Translations under genes and position numbers: made by a program | Notes under the pieces: model-generated | The model's database searches: none | Seen by the model: only the letters and a program-made list of their open reading frames with translations | Told to the model about the DNA's origin: nothing | Assembly (NCBI RefSeq): GCF_033439725.1 | Contig: NW_026944385.1 | Location: forward strand, 4,559,001-4,623,000 | Source: Neurospora tetraspora | Lineage: Eukaryota; Ascomycota; Sordariomycetes; Sordariales; Sordariaceae | Direction: 5' to 3' | Length of the DNA stretch: 64,000 nt | Part shown: piece after piece, positions 11,653-20,788 of the stretch | Position numbering within the stretch: position 1 is the stretch's first letter | Layout: each line of letters begins with the position of its first letter

Positions 11653-11667
11653 GTGGGTGGTTGTTGG

Positions 11668-11830
11668 GAAGGGGCTGAGAGGATGGAAGAGGACTCGGGA
11701 AAGGAAGGGAAGGTGGTGAAAGGGAAGGAGGAGGAAGGGAGGAAGAAGGGAAGGAGGAGGACGGGAAGGGAGACGACTATGGAAAGGGAGACGACGGGAG
11801 GAAGAGATTGGGAAAGAGGAGGGTGAGAAG
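11668..11830 (+). repeat. Purine-rich GGAAGG/GGAGG tract
   Basis: Just after the UstYa-like 3 stop the plus strand is almost pure purine, with GGAAGGGA and GGAGGA units and a near-repeat GGAAAGGGAGACGAC/GGGAAGGGAGACGAC. It is a low-complexity 3' flank, not coding in a convincing frame. Confidence 0.6.
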
Positions 11831-12239
11831 GATTATAGCGGGAAGGGATTACGGAGTATGGAGCCTGTCTTTTTTGGGGATTGGGGATTTACCGATGATA
11901 TCAATACCTCTGTCATTTCATCATGCTAGTCTTGTTCGTTATTACCATCAACTTGCATTATCCAACGAGATGCTCGATCTAATGACTTCTGTTCTTCCAT
12001 ACCTACAGACTAGAAGACCCTCTTGTGTGCCACGATGCCATCTCGTCCATCATTTGTCAAACTCATGCAAGTCCGCCAAGTTGCTGATGATACCCGTCAG
12101 CTTTGCCATTTCTTTCAATCTCTCCTGGGCTAAAAGAAGAGAGATACTTACTCTAATCGTAACGGCAAGTCAGTCATTAGGTCGAATCGTCAGCTAACAA
12201 CAAAAGAAAGAACTCCATGGGTTGGTTATCTCCGAGATA
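11831..12239. other. Intergenic, no gene seen
   Basis: Ordinary composition. Short open frames exist on the plus strand but none has a start context, domain or splice pattern that I can defend. Confidence 0.4.
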
Positions 12240-12539
12240 TTACGTACACTACAACGGCACGCAAGAGTATCAGCTACCATGGTTCAAGAAGTTCAAGGGG
12301 AAACACACGTCAAACTTACAGCGCTATCTTGCAATTCCTGTGGTACGAATCCCTGGATGGCCAGAATACAGTCAGTCAGTCCCAATTGTCCACGACAACA
12401 AACAGCTCCATGGGATCCGGCTGGCTGGTGGACAATGACATACATCGGCTGGGGCGGGCATTGGCATTGGCATTGGCAAAGCCGCTGCAAAGGGCAGCAA
12501 CAAGACCGCTGCAACGAAAACAGCGACGATATTCTTCAT
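12240..12539 (-). CDS. Candidate small secreted peptide gene, possible RiPP precursor
   Basis: An ATG at 12539 opens a clear signal peptide (MKNIVAVFVAAVLLLPFAAA) followed by LPMPMPMPAPAD. A strong donor (GTATGT, 12443) pairs with an ACTGAC branch and CAG ending at 12353, giving exon 2 (12352-12320, GFVPQELQDSA). A second GTAAGT intron (12319-12249) would end the protein with CT-stop at 12240, giving 45 residues. Without intron 2 it ends at 12293 (51 residues), and without either intron at 12372 (55 residues with three Cys). It is divergent from the tyrosinase and shares a promoter region containing the cluster element. No repeated core or KR sites are visible and there is no Tyr, so it would be an unusual dikaritin precursor. 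It could also be a small secreted protein of other function or a chance frame. Confidence 0.4.
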
Positions 12540-13129
12540 CCTTTTCGGGTTGACGTACAATAATGGTTTGTTAGGTATGGTTCTGCAGAAACGAAAAAGA
12601 GGAGTGAATGAACGACTGCCTGTGAGATTTTCCGGCATACACACGAAGTGGAAGCCAGGGCAACGGGAGCAGAGGAGACATTCACGGCCAGTGTACCTAC
12701 AGTGGGCAGCTTCCAGTTCGTCCGAAAGTTCGGATGACATCTGGACAGTCTGGACTCTGGAGCGGAAATTGTTAGGCGCATCTCCGCTGCGGCCGCTGCC
12801 AAGGTAGCGTTGCGTTCTCAAATCCAGCCAATAGCATAACACCATTTTGGCGCAAAGGGAAGGAGGCGCCTTGGGACCCATATGTTTTGAGCGCGGGCTC
12901 CACTTTCCGTCCCAACTGCGCAGGCCCAAAGCTCAGCGGGTTGAGCGCTGTAGTGCGCTGCAGTGCGCTATTCAGGACGTTTTAGCGGGTTTAGGGGTTG
13001 ACCTGAATTTCTGACAGCGCTGTTTGCTTCCCTTCCGTTTGCCCGACCACCGACCTCACACGGAAACAGCACGCCCGGCAGACCGCAAAAGAAGTGAAGC
13101 TATTCCCACATCCTCATCCGTCGCCGGTG
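12540..13129. promoter_or_regulatory. Bidirectional region between the peptide candidate and the tyrosinase
   Basis: A 590-bp space holding the shared element at 12844-12856 and a GC-rich stretch with a repeated AGTGCGCT motif (12951-12968). No convincing gene. Confidence 0.5.
12844..12856 (+). promoter_or_regulatory. Shared cluster element, copy 4 (ATTTTGGCGCAAA)
   Basis: Core TTTGGCGCAAA. It lies about 274 bp upstream of the tyrosinase start and about 305 bp upstream of the small-peptide start. Confidence 0.45.
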
Positions 13130-14724
13130 ATGTTCGAATCACTTCAAATCGCATATAGAGAATGGCGGCGAGAGCCTCGATACACGCCAGTAGACGACAC
13201 CGAAAGCCAAACCTCCTCCTCCTCCTCCTCCTCCTCAGAGTCAGAAGAAAAGCCGGTTGAACGCACGACGTAGGTCACTCCCTTCCATCTTTTGCTTACA
13301 TCTCAACCACAAATATGACCAGACCACCAGCTAACTCCTCTTCACTACCTACCTTAGGCTAAAACAACACCTCCTAACAGCCTACCTCTTCATCACCACC
13401 CTAGCCTGGATCAGCCTAGTAATCTGGTTCATTCTTTTCCCGTTCTTTGTCCCTGACCATCCACCGCCGCTTGCCAGTTTCTGGCAGGGGAAGCCTAGCA
13501 GTAACAGCAACAGCAAACCAGGGGCATGCAAACACATCGCCACACGACGCGAATGGCGATCGCTGACGGAGACGGAAAGAAACGAGTTCGTGGACGCCAT
13601 CCATTGTCTGGCGAGAACGCCGTCGGAGTGGGATGGAGAGAATAATCGGACTGTTTACGATGACTTTTCGATTTTGCATGGGGGGATTGGGTCTTGGTGT
13701 ATGTTTACCCGTTCTCACATTCTGTTGGCGTACCAACACGACGTGCCTGGGAAAAAAGGGATACTGGATTCTGGAAGTGAAGAGCTGACAACGGAAGGGA
13801 CAAAAACAGGTCATCGCTCGGCATCTTTTCTACCGTGGCATCGATGGACGCTGCATGTCTTTGAGAATATCCTCAAGGATAAGTGTGGGTTTCCTAGGAG
13901 GGGTGCTATACCGTAAGTTTTTTCGTTTCCTTCTCGGTTCTCCCACACAGACAAATACTCAAATACTCAAATACTGACCTGACCTTTCCTCTGCCATGAT
14001 TGCAGCTACTGGGATTGGTCCCTAGACCACCTCTCCCTCTCTTCTTCCTCCATCTTCTCCCCCACGACCGGCTTCGGATCCGATGGCTCCCCTTCCTCGC
14101 CATCCTCCCACACTTCCTCCGGTCTTACCAGCGTAGGCGACGGCCATTGCGTTCTAGACGGGCCCTTCGCCGACCTAAGACCCATCATCTACAATCACAC
14201 CTACGTCACGCACTGTTTGTCCAGAGGGTTCAACGACCCCAAGCGCAACGTGACGGGCCAAATCTCCGGGGAGCAGTTTAAACCGGAAGCGATCGGTATG
14301 ATACTGAGGACGGAGGGGTACGAGGAGTTTGGGAAGAGGGTGGAGGAGAGACTGCATAATGGATTGCATCAGGGGGTTGGAGGGGATTTTAGGGCTATGA
14401 CTGCTGCTAATGGTTTGTTCCTTTGTTTCTTTCACGTTTGCTTGGTTCTAGGCTGGCTAAAGGGTAAAGAAGGAGTGCTAACGAAATATGCCAGATCCCC
14501 TATTCTACGTCCACCACGCCTCCCTAGACAGAATGTGGTGGCGCTGGCAATGGGAAAACCCGGAGGTTCGACTGAGAGAGTACAGCGGGAAACACATGTT
14601 CAACTCGACACCGGGAGAGGCGAGTGTCAAGGATGTGTTGCTGTATGGAGGGTTTACGGAGGATGTGCAAGTGGAGAGGGCGATGAGTACGGAGAGTGGG
14701 GAGTTGTGTTATCGGTATCAGTAA
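13130..14724 (+). CDS. Membrane-anchored tyrosinase, UstQ-like (5 exons)
   Basis: Exons are 13130-13269, 13358-13698, 13810-13912, 14006-14412 and 14495-14724, giving 406 residues. A Ser-rich cytosolic leader is followed by one membrane helix (about 54-77), so the copper domain should face the lumen. The CuA site shows His154 (LHGGIGSW), His162 and His171 (FLPWHRW). The CuB site shows His312 and His316 (HNGLH) and DPLFYVHHASLDRMWW with His337/338. All copper ligands are therefore present. The domain is short compared with melanin tyrosinases and matches the UstQ type found in ustiloxin-class clusters, where it hydroxylates or oxidises peptide Tyr residues. All introns are GT-AG and in phase; the CuA second His is next to the exon 2/3 junction. 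Confidence 0.9.
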
Positions 14725-15214
14725 GGTAGGTAGTTTTTTTGCATAGGTGAATCAGATGTTGGGTAGAGCGAAGAAGATGTGAACTCGAAGTGTCTGCATT
14801 GAGAGGATTCGTGGTGTTGCGGTTGGCGAGTGTCCGCGATGCGTTACGTAGAGGTAGGCGCCGGCGCCAAATGGCTACGGCGAAGCGCAGATCCGTCATC
14901 CGCCGCGTCAGGTCGAGTAAACGCTCCAAGCCCAAGTCGTAACGCGCGCAAACGCCAAATGAAGCGAGGACATGGGCCGATCAGGTCGTCAATGGCCGGA
15001 TGCAATTGTGAGAAAGCCCAAGGACTGTTATACCAGGAATTTGGCAGGAACCAGTTCAACGTTCGTCCGGCATCGCACCATCACCATCCGCTGCTTCCGT
15101 CCCAGTTGCACCCGCCCTTTCCCTCCACTTCACTTTCCCCTTCCATCATCAGCACACTGAAGTAACAGCGCGGACTGGAGCAACAACGGGGAATAAGCCC
15201 CAAGATCTCACACA
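14725..15214. promoter_or_regulatory. Intergenic region and promoter of UstYa-like 4
   Basis: A 490-bp GC-rich region with the shared element at 14863-14872 and a CT-rich leader before 15215. No gene seen. Confidence 0.5.
14863..14872 (-). promoter_or_regulatory. Shared cluster element, copy 5 (ATTTGGCGCC on minus)
   Basis: Plus strand GGCGCCAAAT, inside GGCGCCGGCGCCAAAT. It lies about 343 bp upstream of the UstYa-like 4 start. Confidence 0.42.
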
Positions 15215-16548
15215 ATGAACATCACCTTCCTCCCCTCCTTCTCATCAAAATCCAAGCCCTACTTCAGCCTCCCCCAAGCCGAAGATGGCGAACCCCTTAA
15301 ACCCCAGCAAGAAAAGGAAGGCCAACGACGGGGGGCATCTCTCTGGCCCAGCAAAGCCCTAAGCTTCTGGATTTTTATGTCTCTCTTCTTCGCCTGCACA
15401 ACGACCTGGTTAACCGCCGAACTACACGCCGTGAGGAAGCAGGGGAGTTTCGCGAAGGGGTTTAGGAATGAACTTGGTGAGTTTCCCCGTTCACCGTCTT
15501 CTGGCTCTTGATATTGGGGAGGGTAGTTGTCTGATACTGATACTAATGGAAACAAAAAAAAAAAAAACAGATGCCGCCAAACACCTGATAAAAGTCAAAA
15601 CAGTAGACTTCGGCGGGAGTCCCCGGTTCAAAGAGGACGGCACGGAGTATGTACCTGGCCCAAATGATGGCGAGGCTCATGAGGCGTATGTGGGCACGCC
15701 GAGGAGGGAGATTGATCATAATTGGGCTTTGTTGCACTGGGGTAGGTCACTCACTGCCATGAATCAATCCTCTTTTGGCTCCCTTGCTGACTGGTTCGTT
15801 GCTCGCGTGGAAAAGGCCGGTTCTTCCTCTTGACGGAAGAGGAAGCGAAAAGCGCTTGGGGGGATGAATACAAGGAGTTTTGGAGCCCTAAGCATGGGGG
15901 GTATGTGGCTGCGTGAGTTATCCCTTTCTTCTTTCCATCTCTTACCTTACCCTTCCTTCCATGTCCCCATCCCCCTTCCCTTTACCTCCTCCTTTCCCTG
16001 CCCTTCTCTCCCAGCCCCATTCCTTTTCCTCCCTCGCCTTCCACTTACATGTACTCAACCCCCTCCTCTAACATGCACCCAACAGCCTAGAAGTAATGCA
16101 CACCCTCCACTGCCTCGACCACATCCGCAAAGCCTTCTACCCCGATCACTACCCCGTAGACAGCGACATCCACGGCGCCTTACACAGGGACCACTGTCTC
16201 GACCACCTCCGGCAAACCGTTTTGTGTAATGCCGACCTGACGCCCATCCCGTCGCGGTACTACAAGGCGCTGGGGCAGAACTATATCGACTCTGATCGCC
16301 CGCATACGTGTCGCGACTTCGGGAAGATTAGGGAGTGGGTGAGCGAGAGGTTTAATGGGAGTCTGAAAGTTGAGCCTGCTCCCGGAACGGTGGTGGAGGA
16401 TGAGTGGAGGAACGGAGGGCCTAGTGGGGGGGCTATGGGGATGGGACATGGGCATGAGCATGGAGGGCATGGAGGGCATGGGCGTGCTGAGGAGGAGGGC
16501 GGGAAGGGGGTTGAGGGTGGACATGTACCACCTGCCGACGGGATGTAG
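15215..16548 (+). CDS. UstYa-family (DUF3328) protein 4 with a Gly/His-rich tail (4 exons)
   Basis: Exons are 15215-15476, 15571-15741, 15816-15912 and 16086-16548, giving 330 residues. One membrane helix lies at about 47-67. The lumenal domain carries REIDHNWALLHW (the usual E-D-x-W region), RFFLLTEEEA, HTLHC (182-186), HRDHC (210-214) and CRDFGKIREWV. After this conserved end comes a tail rich in Gly, His and Met (GMGHGHEHGGHGGHG), unusual for the family and possibly metal binding. Intron 1 has a long A run just before its acceptor. The third intron (15913-16085) is very CT-rich. A lumenal oxidative enzyme acting on the peptide product is inferred from family and neighbours. It is the last gene of the tightly packed cluster. 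Confidence 0.87.
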
Positions 16549-17460
16549 ATGTGTCAAACTACCTAGGTTGAGGTGTTTATGTTTAGTTCAATTGCTGAAA
16601 GTTTTTTGTGAAAGTACGGAGCAAGGTATGATCGCTGATATCTGATCACCATACCGTAGAGTTTGTGGAAGTCACCACAACGGCCTACGTTGGCCCTGGT
16701 CTATTGTTTGCTCCATACCTCTATTGATGTGTTGATTGCTGAAGTAGGACCGTAGCTCGAGTCCCCAAGCCCCGGAGATTGTCGTCGGGTGCGTTCATGT
16801 CCCCACCCCTCCCTTGTCGTGTGGGTCCATGCCCTTACACCCTTTCTATATTTTAGCCCTCCACACTTCTTTTCCCCTTCTACTCTAGTCTTCTCTCTAT
16901 AGCACACACACATCTACACATCGTTTTGCCCTCTAGTCCAAGAGAGATCCATCAATGATGTTGGATACCTGTAGGCTTCCGTCTATAATTGCTATCCGGA
17001 TGGCTCGTGTCGTTTAACAAAATGTAGATGAGTTCAAGGTTCGATGCCATATCAAGTAGGGAGGTATTCGCCTGAGCCTAAAGCTGCTCCAATTTATGCC
17101 TGAACCTGGAGACTGAGAAGGAGAAAGCATAGAGGCACATGATCCTTCGAGGATAGGGTGAGAAGTTAAACTCGTCCTCACCATGATGCATGTGCATAAG
17201 ATAATACACTATTGCAAGTAACTGTCTGGTCCTTTTAGGGTAGACCTAGCCTTCATCTCCTAGGAGTCCCAGGGCGTTGGTAGGCAGTAAACTGAAGGTC
17301 GTGGAAAAAATCGTGAACCCCTTTTGATGACCTGACGGAGAGGGTCAAAAGTCTCCGCTGACTACCTGTAGACTTCCAGGGCAAAACGATGAAGGCGATT
17401 AACGTTGTTAAAAGCAAAGGGGAAAAAAGGCCGAAGCAGCAAATAAAACAATAAAAAAAA
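16549..17460. other. Intergenic, no gene seen
   Basis: About 0.9 kb downstream of UstYa-like 4. I find no coding region with support; composition is ordinary. Confidence 0.4.
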
Positions 17461-17465
17461 GCAAA

Positions 17466-17575
17466 AAGCTGAGCTGCCCAAGCCTGGAGTCGAACTCAAG
17501 GCCAGCTGCATGCCTACGAAAATACCACGCATTTTCTGGCTACCAGCACACCTACCACGTCGGCTACTGGGAGTT
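17466..17575 (-). tRNA. tRNA-like element, probably a pseudo-tRNA
   Basis: Read on the minus strand, TAGCCGACGTGG resembles a pol III A box. About 70 nt later, GTTCGACTC matches the B box consensus. Runs of five and eight T follow, as expected of a pol III terminator. The long spacing suggests an intron and/or a long variable arm (Leu/Ser-like). However, the T stem and acceptor stem pair poorly by eye, so I read it as degenerate or a SINE-like derivative. No anticodon is assigned. Confidence 0.3.
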
Positions 17576-17773
17576 GTTGGAGGGTGCTGAACTTTGGGGT
17601 TATATAGTCCCGGTGAATAAGATCCTGCCGCTGGAAAGCTGGGGGCCCCGTCCCGGTATGTTAGTGAGTGTCGACCTGGAGGACATCATAGAAACCTTAC
17701 CTCTATGTTCTCCCCGGTGACACCTCAACCTCTTTGTCCCTCCACTTCCATTCAACAACGTTGAGGATGGCGG

Positions 17774-18248
17774 GAGTATCGTGAATTCTTTTTCCCGTTT
17801 GTTAAGGTACCCAGTCGCAACCACAATGCTCGGGCAACCGGTGAACAGGTCGTCAGGCGTGTGGTGTCCGTTATATTGTTCGTTCCTGAACTGTTTGGAT
17901 GACTCTTTCTGACCCTTCACCCCGTCCTCAAACGGAGGAGCCTTTGCGTAGGCGGGCGGTGAGCGAAAATGTGCGATCGGATTGAACAGACTTGGGGATA
18001 TTGTGAAGGCTTATCTTCTCCACGATGAAACTTCACCCTCGTTATCCCTTCACTTGGAATCGTCGACCTTCACGATGTAGGAGCGTGACTGCTTGCCCCG
18101 TTTGTTGCCGGCTGCAACCACGATCTCGTGGACGCGGTAAACAGGTCCTATCAACCACCATCCCATTCAACACCATGGCCAGAGTATCGTGACTGCTCTC
18201 CCCGTTTGTTCCCCGGCCGCAACCATGATGTTCGGGTACAGTGAAGAG
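17774..18248. repeat. Three imperfect repeat units, ancient and divergent
   Basis: Units at 17774-17849, 18081-18145 and 18182-18248 share the order GAG(TAT)CGTGA, CCCGTTTGTT, a G/C-rich GCAACCA and a TCG(T/G)G core, ending GTGAACAGG/GTAAACAGG/GTGAAGAGG. Units 1 and 3 are also preceded by CCATTCAACA. Units 2 and 3 are about 100 bp apart. Short frames through them do not agree with each other, so I do not call a gene. Confidence 0.5.
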
Positions 18249-18523
18249 GCTATGCCAACCACCATCACCACTCACCACCATGGCGAACCTCAACCGTGAC
18301 GAACCACCGGACACTGAATGGCCTGTGGCCATGAAAATATTCGAGTAATTCCTTCCACGAGGAACCCATAAAAGAACAACATCCTAACCATCTTCCTCCT
18401 CCATTCTTCCTCCCCAGACACCCGCAACAACGAGACCGGAAACCGACCGATCAAGCAAAGGCAACAACAACAAACAACCCAAACACACACACAAACTAAC
18501 TCAAACCCCAAAACATCACCAAG

Positions 18524-19198
18524 ATGTCATACTCAGGCAGACGCTCTTCCTCATCCCGCTACTCCTCCAGCGGCCGCAGCGGCACTTACTTCTCTTCCGG
18601 AGGCGGCGGCGGTACCTACTCCTCTTCCTCCGGCGGCGGCGGCGGCGGCGGCTCCTCCAGCAACGACTACATCCCGACGGCTGGCTACGGCAGCGAAACC
18701 CCCACTTACACCGTGACCTCTGGCGGCAGCGGAGGGTCCTACTACACCTCTTCTACCTCCGGCCAGTCTGGCTACTCCGGCTCTGAGCCTCCGTCCTACT
18801 ACTCCTCCTCCGGCTCCGGCGGCGGCGGTGCTCCTCCGTCTTACTACTCCTCTACCTCCGGCGGCGGTGGCGGTGGTGGTGGTGGTTACTCCGGCTACAT
18901 CCCTAACCCGAACAACTACGGCCCCGACACGCCCAGTTACACCGCGACTAGCGGCGGCGCCGGCCATTCCTACTACTCTTCTTCTACGAGCGGCCAGTCT
19001 GGCTACTCGGGGTCTAATCCTCCGTCTTACTACTCCTCCTCCGGCGGCGGCGGTGGTGGCTCTTCGTCTGGTGGTGGTAGCTCCGGGTACTCTGGTGGCT
19101 CTTCTTCGGGACGTGGTTCGTCCAGCTACTCGGGCGGTGGCGGTGGCTCGTCTAGCTACTCGGGCGGTGGCGGTTCGTCGTATTACTCCAGCCGCTAA
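18524..19198 (+). CDS. Gly/Ser/Tyr-rich repeat protein (single exon)
   Basis: The protein has 224 residues, almost entirely Gly, Ser, Tyr and Pro/Thr. It contains two copies of a unit of about 49 residues (about 49-97 and 125-173). Each copy runs YIP..., TPTYTVTSGG or TPSYTATSGG, then SGQSGYSGS, then PPSYYSSSG. There are further YSSS/YSGGG runs at both ends. No signal peptide, membrane segment or KR cleavage site is seen. The leader before the ATG is long, CA-rich and T-poor, as in strongly expressed fungal genes, and the codons are strongly C-ending. Function is unknown: a disordered or phase-separating protein, a structural protein, or (less likely, without a secretion signal) a Tyr-rich substrate for the nearby tyrosinase and UstYa-like enzymes. 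Confidence 0.75.
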   Translation: MSYSGRRSSSSRYSSSGRSGTYFSSGGGGGTYSSSSGGGGGGGSSSNDYIPTAGYGSETPTYTVTSGGSGGSYYTSSTSGQSGYSGSEPPSYYSSSGSGGGGAPPSYYSSTSGGGGGGGGGYSGYIPNPNNYGPDTPSYTATSGGAGHSYYSSSTSGQSGYSGSNPPSYYSSSGGGGGGSSSGGGSSGYSGGSSSGRGSSSYSGGGGGSSSYSGGGGSSYYSSR

Positions 19199-19729
19199 GT
19201 GGGGTGATTGGTAGACTCAAGGGGATCAATTGAGGTTAGTGGTGAACTTCCTTGTGCGAAGAATGGTGGACAGGATGGCTAACGAAGACGAGTGGCAGGT
19301 GGCAGTTCAGAAATGGAACACATAGGAAGGGAGAAAGGGTGTTGAGAAGTCTTGATAAGTCTCGAATTTGCAAAGAAGGGAAAATAGGAACGAATCTGAT
19401 AGGATGGGAAAAGGGCATCAAAAGGCGTTGGGATAATTTGGGCTGTGGCCATGGCGTTGTGGACTGACTGCGTTCAGTGTTATTGAAAATACATATTCCT
19501 TCTGCCTAATTCGCTTCTTGCTCTGATGGTGTGATGCTTCTGTGCCGCTATTTGTGTAAGACAACTTGGAACATACTCAACCCATGCTGTTTTATCCTCC
19601 TTTCCGTCCTCCCCGAATCGCCATGTCGTGGTCATTCCTTTGAAATCCAGTCAAGTTTTGTGACCAGTCAGCCGGCTAATTCAAAATTTCTCGTCCTCCC
19701 ATGTTGCCTGCAGCATGAGAAGGTTACCT
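19199..19729. other. 3' flank between convergent genes
   Basis: Space between the stop of the Gly-rich gene and the stop of the hydrolase-like gene on the minus strand. No gene seen. Confidence 0.4.
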
Positions 19730-20788
19730 CTAAGAAGGTTGAGTACTCCGACTTTTAAGGAAAGCCACAATATCAGCCAGCATCCGCTGCCAGAGCGTGT
19801 CCGTCAAATGCCCTGGGGCTGTTTCCGGAGTGTAGTCGTGATACTGAACTTGTTTGAAGCGGAGGACATGCTGCAGTAACATGCTCATCCACACGGCCTC
19901 CTTGATGTCGATCCCGTCTAAGTATGGGTCATACGCCAGGAAGATGGGCGTTTCTCTCAATTTCCGTACAAGGCTAACATGATCTTGACTCGTCGCCTCA
20001 GTGCTGGCGGTATTTTGACTTTGATGTGACTGTCTTCCACGATATAAGGCCCGAAGAGCTTTTAAGAACTGGCGGCACTTTTCGTTGTCATTGTCCGAAT
20101 CGGGCCCGAAGTCACGAGCAACCGCCATCAAATATGGTAAATTGGGCATCCAGAAGATGCCGGCGAGGCCAATTAGGCCACCTAGGCCCCCCACTGCTTG
20201 AGGTTCACGAAAGAATAACTTCGAAGCGATATTAAAGCCATTGCCCAATCCTGCTAAGAATATGCGCGACCTAGGATTGGGAACTTTGGCTGCAGAATAT
20301 CGAACTTCTTCTGCCTCGACAATTGCAAGAACGGAATCAAAAACAATCATCACATCGGGTAATGGGGTATGGCGAGCCCATCGGGGTCGCATCTCTTCTC
20401 TGTGACCTAGGATCGTACGGGCTTCTTGGGTTCTAGCCGCAAAGATCCATCTGAAAGTTGGGAAATTGCGGCGAAGGCTATCGGGTCGAGTGACTTGAGT
20501 CAACTCGGCATCTTTGTTGAAAATCTCTCGTGCAAAGCGTTCAAGCATATCGTTGTTGCCGGGTAGATCGTGGAGGACTATGACGCTATGTGTAATGGGA
20601 AATTGCTTTTCTGGATCGTAGGCGATGGTTGGCAAGTCACAACCGGCGGCCGTTTCTTGACTGAATGTCAGTATATCACAACGATCATCGAGATACTGGG
20701 CATGTTGTGACTCACCTGTACCTCCTGCTTGCCAACACCTCGAATGGGTTTGGCAAATTTCTTCTTGTTTGGACAGGACAGACGGCAT
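19730..20788 (-). CDS. Alpha/beta-hydrolase-like (acyl-protein thioesterase type) protein lacking the nucleophile
   Basis: The ATG at 20788 gives 352 residues in one exon; the frame is open further upstream but without an ATG. The layout follows the phospholipase/carboxylesterase (APT) family: a first strand HSVIVLHDLPGNN, then RWIFAART, an elbow strand IFLAGLGNGFNIASKLF, a late TPIFLAYDPYLDGID (acid region) and APGHLTDTLW (catalytic His region). The elbow should be GxSxG but reads G180-L-G-N-G184, so the serine is Gly (codon GGC). It may be a pseudoenzyme. A GTGAGT...TTCAG intron of 55 nt is possible near the N-terminus (at about 20660-20715) but would break the frame from this ATG, so I kept the unspliced model. 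No link to the RiPP cluster is evident. Confidence 0.65.
   Translation of the reverse strand: MPSVLSKQEEICQTHSRCWQAGGTGESQHAQYLDDRCDILTFSQETAAGCDLPTIAYDPEKQFPITHSVIVLHDLPGNNDMLERFAREIFNKDAELTQVTRPDSLRRNFPTFRWIFAARTQEARTILGHREEMRPRWARHTPLPDVMIVFDSVLAIVEAEEVRYSAAKVPNPRSRIFLAGLGNGFNIASKLFFREPQAVGGLGGLIGLAGIFWMPNLPYLMAVARDFGPDSDNDNEKCRQFLKALRALYRGRQSHQSQNTASTEATSQDHVSLVRKLRETPIFLAYDPYLDGIDIKEAVWMSMLLQHVLRFKQVQYHDYTPETAPGHLTDTLWQRMLADIVAFLKSRSTQPS

Noticed and set aside
12372-12929. 185-codon minus frame covering the small-peptide start
   Set aside because: Only its last 55 codons make sense; the upstream part has no gene-like features and crosses the tyrosinase promoter.
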